A stretch of 64,000 nucleotides of DNA, from assembly GCA_022180565.1 (NCBI GenBank), contig BQML01000018.1:1-64000 (forward strand), given 5' to 3'. A program made the position numbers and the translations under genes. How positions within the stretch are numbered: position 1 is the stretch's first letter; the number at the start of each line of letters is the position of its first letter. A model generated the notes under the pieces. It did no database searches and had not been told where the DNA came from. It saw only the letters and a list, made by a program, of their open reading frames with translations. Of this stretch, positions 49,323 to 57,057 are shown piece after piece. The DNA comes from Bacteroidia bacterium. GTDB taxonomy: Bacteria; Bacteroidota; Ignavibacteria; UBA10030.

Positions 49323-50489
49323 ATGAAAAAGATACTGTTGCTTGGTTCGACCCTGCTCGTTGCCTCACTTGTCGTTTCGGCCCTGCAGGGATGCAAAGGA
49401 CCCGAGGGACCGGCAGGTCCTCCGGGTGAGTCGACGATTCTCCAGCTCGAAGGCTTCGCTGAAGGGATCGTCTGCGGAGACTGTCATAATCCCGACACCG
49501 ACACGACGTACTACGTGTGGGCACGCAAGTATCAATGGGAGCAGTCGAAGCATTTCTACGGCGGAGATTATGAGCGGGCAGGTTCCGCGTGCGCAGAATG
49601 CCATACGACAGAAGGATTCATTCAAAAAACCGCCGGCAAGACAGTAACGGCGGCAGTGAACCCTTCGCCCCCCGGTTGCTTTGCATGCCACTCGCCCCAC
49701 TCCCGGGGAGATTTTTCCCTGCGCGTGTCTTCCCCTGTAACCCTGCTGGCCGGGATTGCCGGAGAAGCCGACGTAACATTTGATTTCGGGAAAGGAAACC
49801 TCTGCGCCTCATGCCATCGGCCAAGATCCATCAGTCCGAAACCTGATCCAACAAAAACCGCTGTGACGGACACGATTACGATCTCCAACAATCGCTGGTA
49901 TCAGCATTATGGAGTGCAGTCCAGCATTCTCAACGGGACGGGAGGGTTCAAGTTCACCGACTATACGTATGCCGGCAATTCAGCTCACACGACGGCACCC
50001 CTGATCAAATCGGAGGGATGCATTCAGTGCCACATGGCGAATCCTCCGATGACGCAATCGTATCCGTTTGGCGTCGCAGGCGGCCACACTATGAATATCC
50101 GGTACGACCTCCACGGAACACCGTCATCTCTGCTCGAAGGCTGTAAGAATACGGCGTGCCATCCGACCATTACTTCCGTGGACTACCACAGTGTTCAGAC
50201 CATTGTTACGGCGTATCTTGATACTCTGGCAACAATGATGACAGATACATCGATTGTCAATAAGTGGAACAAAGGTGCCAAGGTTCCATGGCTGGCCGGC
50301 GATGCTATTTCCGGGTATACGATCAATGCCGGCAGTGGAAGTAATGCCCTCAAGATCGCCCCTGCGTCGCGCGCCGGCGCGTTGTACAATTTCATGATGG
50401 TCGAGCACGATCTGAGCCACGGGGTTCATAACTCGGTCTATGTCATCGACCTGCTGAAATCATCGCTTGCCGAGCTCCGCAAGCCGTAG
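49323..50489 (+). CDS. Hexaheme lipoprotein cytochrome with collagen-like start
   Basis: The 388-residue protein has a lipoprotein signal (LLLGSTLLVASLVVSALQGC) followed by a short collagen-like linker GPEGPAGPPG. Six heme sites follow: CGDCH, CAECH, CFACH, CASCH, CIQCH and one wide CKNTACH (Cx4CH). The C-terminal 100 residues have no further heme and may bind a partner or surface. AGGAGG precedes the ATG at 49323; an upstream frame crosses the hairpin. It is the last gene of the porin operon and the best candidate for an outer-surface terminal cytochrome (inference). Confidence 0.88.
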   Translation: MKKILLLGSTLLVASLVVSALQGCKGPEGPAGPPGESTILQLEGFAEGIVCGDCHNPDTDTTYYVWARKYQWEQSKHFYGGDYERAGSACAECHTTEGFIQKTAGKTVTAAVNPSPPGCFACHSPHSRGDFSLRVSSPVTLLAGIAGEADVTFDFGKGNLCASCHRPRSISPKPDPTKTAVTDTITISNNRWYQHYGVQSSILNGTGGFKFTDYTYAGNSAHTTAPLIKSEGCIQCHMANPPMTQSYPFGVAGGHTMNIRYDLHGTPSSLLEGCKNTACHPTITSVDYHSVQTIVTAYLDTLATMMTDTSIVNKWNKGAKVPWLAGDAISGYTINAGSGSNALKIAPASRAGALYNFMMVEHDLSHGVHNSVYVIDLLKSSLAELRKP

Positions 50490-50515
50490 TTTTCTTTTTG
50501 GTTAAATACAGGCAC

Positions 50516-50550
50516 AAGGGCTGTCCCCATCGGGATGGCCCTTTGCTTTT
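50516..50550 (+). terminator. Rho-independent terminator of the porin/cytochrome operon
   Basis: Stem AAGGGC-x2-TCCC / GGGA-x2-GCCCTT (50516-50543) with a CATC loop, followed by TTGCTTTT. It lies 27 bases past the stop of the 6-heme gene, and just before the activator site for ccmF. Confidence 0.8.
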
Positions 50551-50556
50551 GTAACT

Positions 50557-50572
50557 TTCCCATTTCTGGGAA
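50557..50572. promoter_or_regulatory. Putative activator site before ccmF
   Basis: Perfect dyad TTCCCATTTCTGGGAA, identical to the site at 7044-7059 before hemN, 43 kb away. It lies 120-135 bases upstream of the sigma-54-type promoter at 50692. Confidence 0.78.
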
Positions 50573-50691
50573 TCCCTCCCTTTTTTTCCTATTTGCCGGA
50601 ACCGAAGCTCTCCCAGTCCTGTACAAGAGGCTGTAAATCAGTCTTTTTTTCCCAAATCCCGCTGAGGGGGAGGAAAAGTGAATTTTCCTGT

Positions 50692-50707
50692 TGGCACGGA
50701 GGTTGCT
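50692..50707 (+). promoter_or_regulatory. Sigma-54-type promoter of ccmF
   Basis: TGGCACGGAGGTTGCT is a full match to the TGGCACG-N4-TTGCW consensus. The predicted start near 50718 leaves a 35-base leader to the ATG at 50753. Confidence 0.88.
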
Positions 50708-50752
50708 AAAATCCGATCGATAGATCTTTCATGAAGGAAGGAAATAAAGGAC

Positions 50753-53077
50753 ATGGCAGCTTCAATTTTGGTCTGGATCGCGTTCGGGGCGGCGCTGGTG
50801 TCGGCGTTCGCCTATCATCAGAGCGCAACGAAGAAACGAATGCTGGTGCCGTTGGCCCGACGAAGCTTTGTCGTGATGGCCGCCGGCGTCGTCGCCGCTT
50901 CCATTCTGCTCATGATGTTCATTCTGCGGCATCAGTTTGAGTATTCGTACATCTGGAATTACAGCTCACGGGATCTCCCCCTCCCCCTCCTCCTGACAAC
51001 GTTCTGGGCCGGTCAGGAAGGAAGCTTCATGTTCTGGGCGCTCTGCAGTACGATCATCGGCTTCGGCCTGTTGAACTTCACGCGCAGAAAGCACATTGAA
51101 TACGAAACGATGGCCGTCTATTCCCTCCTTCAGGCATTCCTCCTTCTTCTGCTGCTTGTCAAATCACCGTTCAGATACATCTGGGATGCGTTTCCGGATC
51201 AGGTGCAGGTGGGATTCGTTCCGCCTGATGGCAAGGGATTGAACCCCCTCCTGCAGAATTTCTGGATGATCATCCATCCGCCGGTCCTTTTCATCGGCTT
51301 TGCGGCAATGGGCGTTCCCTTTGCGATGGCGGTGGCGGCGCTCTGGAAACGGTCATACAACGACTGGGTCATCAAGGCCCTTCCGTGGACCATGTTTGCA
51401 GCTATTGCTCTGGGCGCCGGGCTTATGTTCGGCGGGTACTGGGCCTACGGTGTTCTTGGCTGGGGTGGATGGTGGGGCTGGGATCCCGTCGAGAACTCCT
51501 CGTTGATCCCCTGGATCGTCGTGGTCGCACTCCTGCATACGCTCCTCGTTCAGAAAAAAACCGGGAAACTGATCAGAACGAACTTCATTCTGGCTGTTCT
51601 TGGTTTTGTTCTCGTCATCTACAGTACGTTCCTCACAAGAAGCGGAATTCTTGGCGATGCCTCTGTGCATTCGTTTGTGGATCCCGGAGCTTTTGCCTAC
51701 GCCCTTCTGGTTCTCTGGATGCTGACGGTCACCGTGCTTGGATTCGGCATGGTGCTCAGACGCTGGAAGGAGCTCAAGGCACTGGGGGCCCCTGTGGGCA
51801 GCTTCAGCCGCGAGTCGCTCATTGCCCTTGGTTCAGCCGCTCTTGGCGCCAGCGCACTCGTAATCTTTTTTGGAACGAGCCTTCCCATCGTTTCACGATC
51901 GACCATCGAGCCGAGTTTCTACGATTCCATGAACCTGCCGATTGCCGCGATCATGCTGCTCCTCCTGGGCATCAGCCTCCTCGTCCAATGGCGCGTCGAC
52001 TCCCCAGCCGGCCTGGTACGACGCTCGCTGAGAGGCATCCTCATCGCTCTCGCCGCAACGGCCGGGCTTTTCGCCGTCGGCGTCCGGGATCTTTCCATGC
52101 TCGCGCTCGCAGCCGCGTCCCTCTTTGCATTGGTAGTGAATGTCGAACGGCTCGTCGCTCTGGCACGCGTCAACCCGGCCGGCACCGGAGGCGCCATCGC
52201 CCACATCGGCCTGGCTCTCCTCTTCCTCGGCATCATAGGATCAGGCCGCTATGGGCAGAAGGTGACCGCCTCTCTTCCTCAAAACGAGCCGAAGGAGATT
52301 TTCGGTTACGCGGTCACCTACGAGGGAGCGCAACCGTTTGAGAACGGAACGAAATATCGGTTCAGAGTCTCGGTGGAGCGGAATGGATCGACGACGACCC
52401 TGTCGCCGGTGATGTTTCAGAGCAGTTATAACAACAGCCTCATGCGCGAACCTGACTACATGAGTTCCCTGGTTCGCGATTTCTATCTTGAACCTGTCGC
52501 AGTAGAAGCCACGCATGATCATGCCTCCGGAACCGTCTATGAATTCCCCAAGGGCGATGTGAAGGAAATCGAGGGAAAAAACATCACTTTCGTTCGCTTC
52601 GAGATGAACCAGCACGGCAATGAATCCATGGTGAGCGGCGAGGGATTCTCCGTCTCTGCGGTTCTTGAAGTGCGCGGTGGGAATAAGAAGGAGACCTTGA
52701 CTGCTTCCACGGTGTTCCGCCAAGGCCAGCCTCCCCAACCGGCCCCGGTAAGGACCCGGGACGGGGAGCTGGAGATCTCGTTCCTTGGGATGAACATCGA
52801 CAGGGATACGAGGCAATCGACCGTCCAGTTGAGCATCCGCAATCCGAAGACCGACGAACACGACCATGCACAGGATCGTGAGGTTCTGGTGGTGGAGGCC
52901 AGCCTCAAGCCGTTCATGAATCTCGTCTGGATCTCTGCGGTCCTGGTCCTCGGCGGCCTTGCACTTGCTCTTTCGGAAACGCGGAAGATCTCTCCTCCGC
53001 CTTCACCAAAGCGCAACAGCATGAAGAGAGAACCCGCAGTGGAACAAGAACCTGCGATGGAAGAAATCGTATCGTAG
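50753..53077 (+). CDS. ccmF: Cytochrome c maturation heme lyase CcmF-like
   Basis: The 774-residue integral membrane protein belongs to the CcmF/CcsA group that joins heme to CxxCH motifs in the periplasm. About 14 membrane segments flank the tryptophan-rich heme loop WGWGGWWGWDPVENSS near residue 240. WAGQEGSFMFWAL and the conserved HPPVLFIGFAAMGVPFAMAV block are also CcmF features. A soluble periplasmic part (about residues 505-730) and a last segment near 735 end the protein. No ccmABCE genes are in the window; they must be elsewhere. A consensus sigma-54-type promoter and dyad precede it, so cytochrome assembly would be switched on with the cytochromes. Confidence 0.93.
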   Translation: MAASILVWIAFGAALVSAFAYHQSATKKRMLVPLARRSFVVMAAGVVAASILLMMFILRHQFEYSYIWNYSSRDLPLPLLLTTFWAGQEGSFMFWALCSTIIGFGLLNFTRRKHIEYETMAVYSLLQAFLLLLLLVKSPFRYIWDAFPDQVQVGFVPPDGKGLNPLLQNFWMIIHPPVLFIGFAAMGVPFAMAVAALWKRSYNDWVIKALPWTMFAAIALGAGLMFGGYWAYGVLGWGGWWGWDPVENSSLIPWIVVVALLHTLLVQKKTGKLIRTNFILAVLGFVLVIYSTFLTRSGILGDASVHSFVDPGAFAYALLVLWMLTVTVLGFGMVLRRWKELKALGAPVGSFSRESLIALGSAALGASALVIFFGTSLPIVSRSTIEPSFYDSMNLPIAAIMLLLLGISLLVQWRVDSPAGLVRRSLRGILIALAATAGLFAVGVRDLSMLALAAASLFALVVNVERLVALARVNPAGTGGAIAHIGLALLFLGIIGSGRYGQKVTASLPQNEPKEIFGYAVTYEGAQPFENGTKYRFRVSVERNGSTTTLSPVMFQSSYNNSLMREPDYMSSLVRDFYLEPVAVEATHDHASGTVYEFPKGDVKEIEGKNITFVRFEMNQHGNESMVSGEGFSVSAVLEVRGGNKKETLTASTVFRQGQPPQPAPVRTRDGELEISFLGMNIDRDTRQSTVQLSIRNPKTDEHDHAQDREVLVVEASLKPFMNLVWISAVLVLGGLALALSETRKISPPPSPKRNSMKREPAVEQEPAMEEIVS

Positions 53078-53211
53078 AGAGGGAAGGAAGAACATCACGA
53101 TCCCGACGAGCCGATCTCGAAACGGGAATCGAAATTCAACATTCTGAACACAGGGAGCGACGTCTGGTTTACCTTTCGATGCGAGGTTGTTGCATTTCCG
53201 ACGGAGGTTCC

Positions 53212-53694
53212 ATGAAATCACCCAAGAACATTCTTGTTCCCATCGACATGTCGGTTCTTTCGATTACGGGTCTGCAATATGCCGAGGATATCGCGGAGCA
53301 TTTCGGATCGACGATTACCGTGCTCTACGTCGCGGGCCCCGACGAACTTTCCGAACAAGAGCACGGCCCGGCAAAGGAAGCTGAAGCGAAAATAAAACAG
53401 GCTATCGCGCATCTCCTTCTCGATCATAACGTCGTCACGACGAGCCTGAAGATCGAAATCCGGCGCGGGTCACCGGCGCAGGAGATCGTGAAGGCTTCCC
53501 GAGAACTTCACTCCGATCTGATCGTCATGTGCACACACGGGCGAAGCGGATTGAGCCACATGCTGATGGGCAGTGTTGCGGAGAAAGTGGTACGGACGGC
53601 CCTCTGTCCTGTTCTCACGATTAAACCCGATGAGTTCTCGGAGTTAGTCAACGTTACGGATGAAGACATTACGAACGGTCTTCACCTCGAATAG
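53212..53694 (+). CDS. Universal stress protein, single domain
   Basis: The 160-residue protein has one Usp domain: KNILVPIDMSVLSITGLQYAEDIAEHF at the start and the ATP loop CTHGRSGLSHMLMGSVAEKVVR. The length is near the family norm of about 145. The ATG at 53212 follows GGAGG. It is likely a cytoplasmic nucleotide-binding stress protein. The 134 bases upstream have no promoter or terminator that I can support. The two-domain relative at 32922 has similar loops. Confidence 0.92.
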   Translation: MKSPKNILVPIDMSVLSITGLQYAEDIAEHFGSTITVLYVAGPDELSEQEHGPAKEAEAKIKQAIAHLLLDHNVVTTSLKIEIRRGSPAQEIVKASRELHSDLIVMCTHGRSGLSHMLMGSVAEKVVRTALCPVLTIKPDEFSELVNVTDEDITNGLHLE

Positions 53695-53858
53695 AAAGGG
53701 CCTCGACTCTTGCGGACCGGCAGGAGCCCTCTTGTCGCCTGTGGAAACTGTTTCGGAGTGTGTGATCAAAGATTGCACGTAAACCTTTTCCCTGAAAGGG
53801 ATCGAATTGACATGATTCTTGCGCACTTTGGAAGAAGAGATTCTTGAAAGGAGACCGT

Positions 53859-54998
53859 GTGACCATAGGCATTCTCAAAGAAGACAATGTGCTCGAACGC
53901 CGCGTTGCATTGACCCCCGCGGGTGTCCAGACGCTCGTCAGCGCCGGCCATGTGGTTTACGTTCAGCATGAGGCGGGGCTTCAGACGTTGTTTCCCGACG
54001 AAGAGTATCAAAAAGCAGGGGCGGTGATCAACTATACCGCCCAGGAGATTCTTAACCGCAGTGAAATCATCCTGAAGGTCGCTCCACCGACCGAATTCGA
54101 GCTCGCCCTGATGTCGAAAGACCAGGCCCTGCTTTCGTTTCTCCATCTGGCCGTTTCCAATAAGAAAACCGTCGAATTCTTTCTCCAGCGCCAGGTCACA
54201 TCGGTAGCGTATGAGCTGATTGAAGACAGCCGGAGAGACCTTGCTGTTCTCCAGGTCATGAGCGAAATTGCGGGCCAACTCTCTATCCAGGTCGCGGCGC
54301 ACTATCTGCAATCAAAGGAAGGCGGACGCGGCATTCTTCTCGGCAATATTCCCGGAGTTGCACCTGCCTCCGTCGTCATTCTCGGCGCCGGAACGGTGGG
54401 GAGAACCGCCGCCCGTGTGGCGCTCGGGCTTGGCGCGCAGGTCACGGTCCTCGACAGAGACATGACCCGTCTGCGAGCCCTCCATCATCTCTTTCCGGTT
54501 GTCAACACGGCCACGGTAACCGAGTACAATGTGGCAAAGGCTGTCCGGCACGCGGACGTGGTGATCGGCGGTGTTCTTCTGAAAGGCGAGCGGGCGCCGC
54601 ACATTATTACGGAGCCCATGGTGAAGGACATGAAAGTAGGATCGGTCATCATCGACGTTTCGATCGATCAGGGCGGCTGTGTCGAGACGAGCAGGCCTAC
54701 GAGCCTCGATGAACCCACGTTCACGCGGCACGGCGTTGTGCATTATTGCGTGCCCAACATGACCGCAGCCGTTCCCAGAACCGCATCTGTCGGTCTCACG
54801 AATGCGATCCTGCCGTATCTTCTGGATCTCGCGAACAAGGGCATCCGCGATGCGTTGCTCTCGAACACGGGTCTCGCGGTCGGGGTCTGCACTTACGACG
54901 GTGTATGCACGAACGAAGCCATCGCCCGTGTCTTTGATCTCAAAGCGAAAACGCTGTCTTCGCTTCTCGGCGACAACCTTCACACGATGAGAAATTGA
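53859..54998 (+). CDS. ald: Alanine dehydrogenase
   Basis: The 379-residue enzyme interconverts alanine with pyruvate and ammonia using NAD. Family blocks are present: TIGILKEDNVLERRVALTPAGV, VQHEAGLQTLFPDEEY, LLSFLHLAV with the catalytic His, the NAD site VVILGAGTVGRTAARVALGLGAQVTVLDRD, and VIIDVSIDQGGCVETSRPTS. The GTG at 53859 has AGGAG five bases upstream and begins the similarity; a TTG at 53844 would overlap that site. The enzyme could make pyruvate for NifJ from alanine. The 160 bases before it hold a weak sigma-54-like site (53808-53823) discussed below. Confidence 0.94.
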   Translation: MTIGILKEDNVLERRVALTPAGVQTLVSAGHVVYVQHEAGLQTLFPDEEYQKAGAVINYTAQEILNRSEIILKVAPPTEFELALMSKDQALLSFLHLAVSNKKTVEFFLQRQVTSVAYELIEDSRRDLAVLQVMSEIAGQLSIQVAAHYLQSKEGGRGILLGNIPGVAPASVVILGAGTVGRTAARVALGLGAQVTVLDRDMTRLRALHHLFPVVNTATVTEYNVAKAVRHADVVIGGVLLKGERAPHIITEPMVKDMKVGSVIIDVSIDQGGCVETSRPTSLDEPTFTRHGVVHYCVPNMTAAVPRTASVGLTNAILPYLLDLANKGIRDALLSNTGLAVGVCTYDGVCTNEAIARVFDLKAKTLSSLLGDNLHTMRN

Positions 54999-55055
54999 CA
55001 GAAGCACAGCTTTCCATCATTGAGTGTGACTTTTGAATCGTGACAGAGCGCTCCT

Positions 55056-56378
55056 ATGAACTGGCTTTCAACGTACAAACAAAAAGTCGTCCCGCTGGAA
55101 GAAGCAGTGAGCGTCGTGCGGTCCGGCGACCGGGTCTTCTTCAGCGGCAACGCGGCCACTCCTCTCCTCCTCATGAATGCTCTTGCCGCGCGCAAGGATG
55201 AGCTTTATGACGTGGACCTGAACCATGTGCTTCTGCTCGGAGACGATCCTCTGGCCAAACCCGGAATGGAAAGGCACTTCCGGCACAATTCGCTGTTTGT
55301 CGGAGAGGCCGACCGCGAAGCCATAGCCGCCGGACGGTCGGCCTATGTGCCGATCCACCTCTCGGAGATTCCCGGCTTGTTTTCTCGCGGTATAATTCCG
55401 CTCGATGTCGCGTTCATCCACGTCTCCCCACCCGATGAGCACGGATTCATGAGCTTCGGGGTTGAATGCGCGGCATCAAAATCCGCCGCAGAGAATGCAA
55501 AGATCGTCGTCGCCCAGGTCAACGAGCGCATGCCGAGGACGCTGGGTGACGTCTTCATTCATGTTTCCCATGTTCATAAGATTGTGGAATGCTCCGAGCC
55601 TCTAATGACACTTCGGGGAGCGGGGTCGAGCGAGGTTGAGCGGAAGATCGCGGCCCACATCGCAAACCTCATCCAGGACGGCGACACGCTCCAGCTCGGC
55701 ATTGGCGGAATACCGGATGCAGTGATCGCGCAGCTTGACTCCAAGAAGCACCTGGGTATTCACACCGAAATGGTGTCCGACGGCGTGGTACGGGCCCTCG
55801 AAAGCGGCGTTGTAACTAACCGGAGAAAGACTCTCCATCCGGGCAAGATCATCGCAACGTTCGTGCTTGGGTCCGAAGACCTCTACCGCTACGTGGACAA
55901 TAATCCGATTTTCGAACTGCATCCCTGCGATTATACCAACAACCCCTTTATCGTGGCGCAGAATGACAACATGGTAGCGATCAATTCAGCGATTGAGGTC
56001 GACATTACGGGTCAGGTCTGTTCGGATTCGATCGGCCCGAAGATCTACAGCGGATTCGGCGGGCAGGTAGACTTCATTCGCGGAGCTGCGTATTCAAAGG
56101 GAGGAAAACCGATCATCGCATTGCCTTCGACTACCAAGAACAACACGATCTCGCGCATCGTACCTCAGCTCAGGCCCGGTGCGGGCGTCGTCACAACAAG
56201 AGCCGATGTGCACTACGTGGTAACCGAATTCGGTGTGGCCTCTCTCCACGGCAAAAACCTCGTGGAGCGAGCAGAGGCTCTTATGGCAGTGGCGCACCCG
56301 GCTTTTCGGGATGAACTCTATGAATACGTCCGCGCCACGAACAAATCTTCGAAAACGAGGGAGAAGGTGGCCTCATGA
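55056..56378 (+). CDS. Acetyl-CoA hydrolase/CoA-transferase family protein
   Basis: The 440-residue protein belongs to the Cat1/4-hydroxybutyrate CoA-transferase-like family. Blocks include HVSPPDEHGFMSFGVECAASKSAAENAK, the glycine loop LQLGIGGIPDAVIAQL, LGIHTEMVSDGVV, the block SAIEVDITGQVCSDSIG, and VVTEFGVASLHGKNLVERAEAL. It would transfer CoA between acetate and another acid or hydrolyse acetyl-CoA. Downstream of pyruvate:ferredoxin oxidoreductase metabolism this could recover energy or form acetate. It overlaps the following Cys-rich gene by ATGA, a pairing that parallels nifJ with its Cys-rich neighbours. Confidence 0.9.
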   Translation: MNWLSTYKQKVVPLEEAVSVVRSGDRVFFSGNAATPLLLMNALAARKDELYDVDLNHVLLLGDDPLAKPGMERHFRHNSLFVGEADREAIAAGRSAYVPIHLSEIPGLFSRGIIPLDVAFIHVSPPDEHGFMSFGVECAASKSAAENAKIVVAQVNERMPRTLGDVFIHVSHVHKIVECSEPLMTLRGAGSSEVERKIAAHIANLIQDGDTLQLGIGGIPDAVIAQLDSKKHLGIHTEMVSDGVVRALESGVVTNRRKTLHPGKIIATFVLGSEDLYRYVDNNPIFELHPCDYTNNPFIVAQNDNMVAINSAIEVDITGQVCSDSIGPKIYSGFGGQVDFIRGAAYSKGGKPIIALPSTTKNNTISRIVPQLRPGAGVVTTRADVHYVVTEFGVASLHGKNLVERAEALMAVAHPAFRDELYEYVRATNKSSKTREKVAS

Positions 56379-56701
56379 ACCCTGCCTGGGAATCCATTCG
56401 CATCAGCATCTGCCGCCGGTGCATCGACGGAGACAACAGCGGCGCATGCCGCCTGCCGGAGGAGGAATTCTGCCCCCTGGAATCCTACTTTCCGGACGTC
56501 GCCGACGTGATTTTTTCGGGACGCGGAAAGACCCCGGCGGAGGTTCAGAAACTCCTCCGGGGACGTGTATGCGCACAATGCTCCGCAGGTTCAGAGGCAT
56601 CCTGCCCGAAACGGGATAAGCTCGAATGCGCTCTCGAGCGCTCTCTGCCTCTGATCATCGAGAAGATCGGCTCCCTGGGTGTGAGGTGGACAACGGTGTG
56701 A
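56375..56701 (+). CDS. Cys-rich protein with two four-Cys domains, paralogue of 27721-28056
   Basis: The 108-residue protein has two four-cysteine domains. Domain 1 (about residues 13-34) is CRRCIDGDNSGACRLPEEEFC followed by PL, spacing C-x2-C-x8-C-x7-C. Domain 2 (about 66-87) is CAQCSAGSEASCPKRDKLEC followed by AL, spacing C-x2-C-x7-C-x7-C. The shared CxxCIDGD and CRLP blocks show that it is related to the first protein of the nifJ operon, 28 kb away. It is translated together with the acetyl-CoA hydrolase/transferase gene (ATGA). Function unknown; zinc or iron-sulfur binding is possible. Confidence 0.82.
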   Translation: MNPAWESIRISICRRCIDGDNSGACRLPEEEFCPLESYFPDVADVIFSGRGKTPAEVQKLLRGRVCAQCSAGSEASCPKRDKLECALERSLPLIIEKIGSLGVRWTTV

Positions 56702-56740
56702 CGGATTCTTCCTTTGTGTTCTCTTGAAGGCTGAGGCCCC

Positions 56741-57004
56741 ATGCCTGACCCGAAAACCATCATGCATCGTTCCATCCGTCAGGTCGAAACCGATCTGGAG
56801 AGGATTGGAATGATTGTTCGTGCTTTCGAACGCGAACTTGATCAACTGCACGTCGGCTCGCGCGAGCGTGATCGTCTCGAGGGCATGAAAGAACAGTTAA
56901 GCGAAATCCGCACCCGCCTCGAGGGGCTGTACGCGTTTGTCCAGTTGTGCGAAAAGAAGGCTGATCGCGCTGAAGAGTCTGAAGACGTTGATGTGTGGAT
57001 GTAA
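56741..57004 (+). CDS. Small coiled-coil protein of unknown function
   Basis: The 87 residues are almost entirely helical and charged, with a heptad-like pattern over about residues 8-75 (VETDLERIGMIVRAFERELDQL, then RDRLEGMKEQLSEIRTRLEGLYAFV). It has one cysteine. I do not recognise a family. It follows the Cys-rich gene by 39 bases and lies 53 bases before the radical SAM gene, in the same direction, so co-transcription is likely. It may be a dimeric adaptor, but there is no direct evidence. Confidence 0.65.
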   Translation: MPDPKTIMHRSIRQVETDLERIGMIVRAFERELDQLHVGSRERDRLEGMKEQLSEIRTRLEGLYAFVQLCEKKADRAEESEDVDVWM

Positions 57005-57057
57005 ATCGTTGCACATTTCCCACTGTCCGTTATCGGCTCATACCCGAAGCAGTTGCC

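Noticed and set aside
57017-57032. TTCCCA half-site before the radical SAM/cyd operon
   Set aside because: No second arm and no -24/-12 box follow, so the cyd operon was left out of the regulon.
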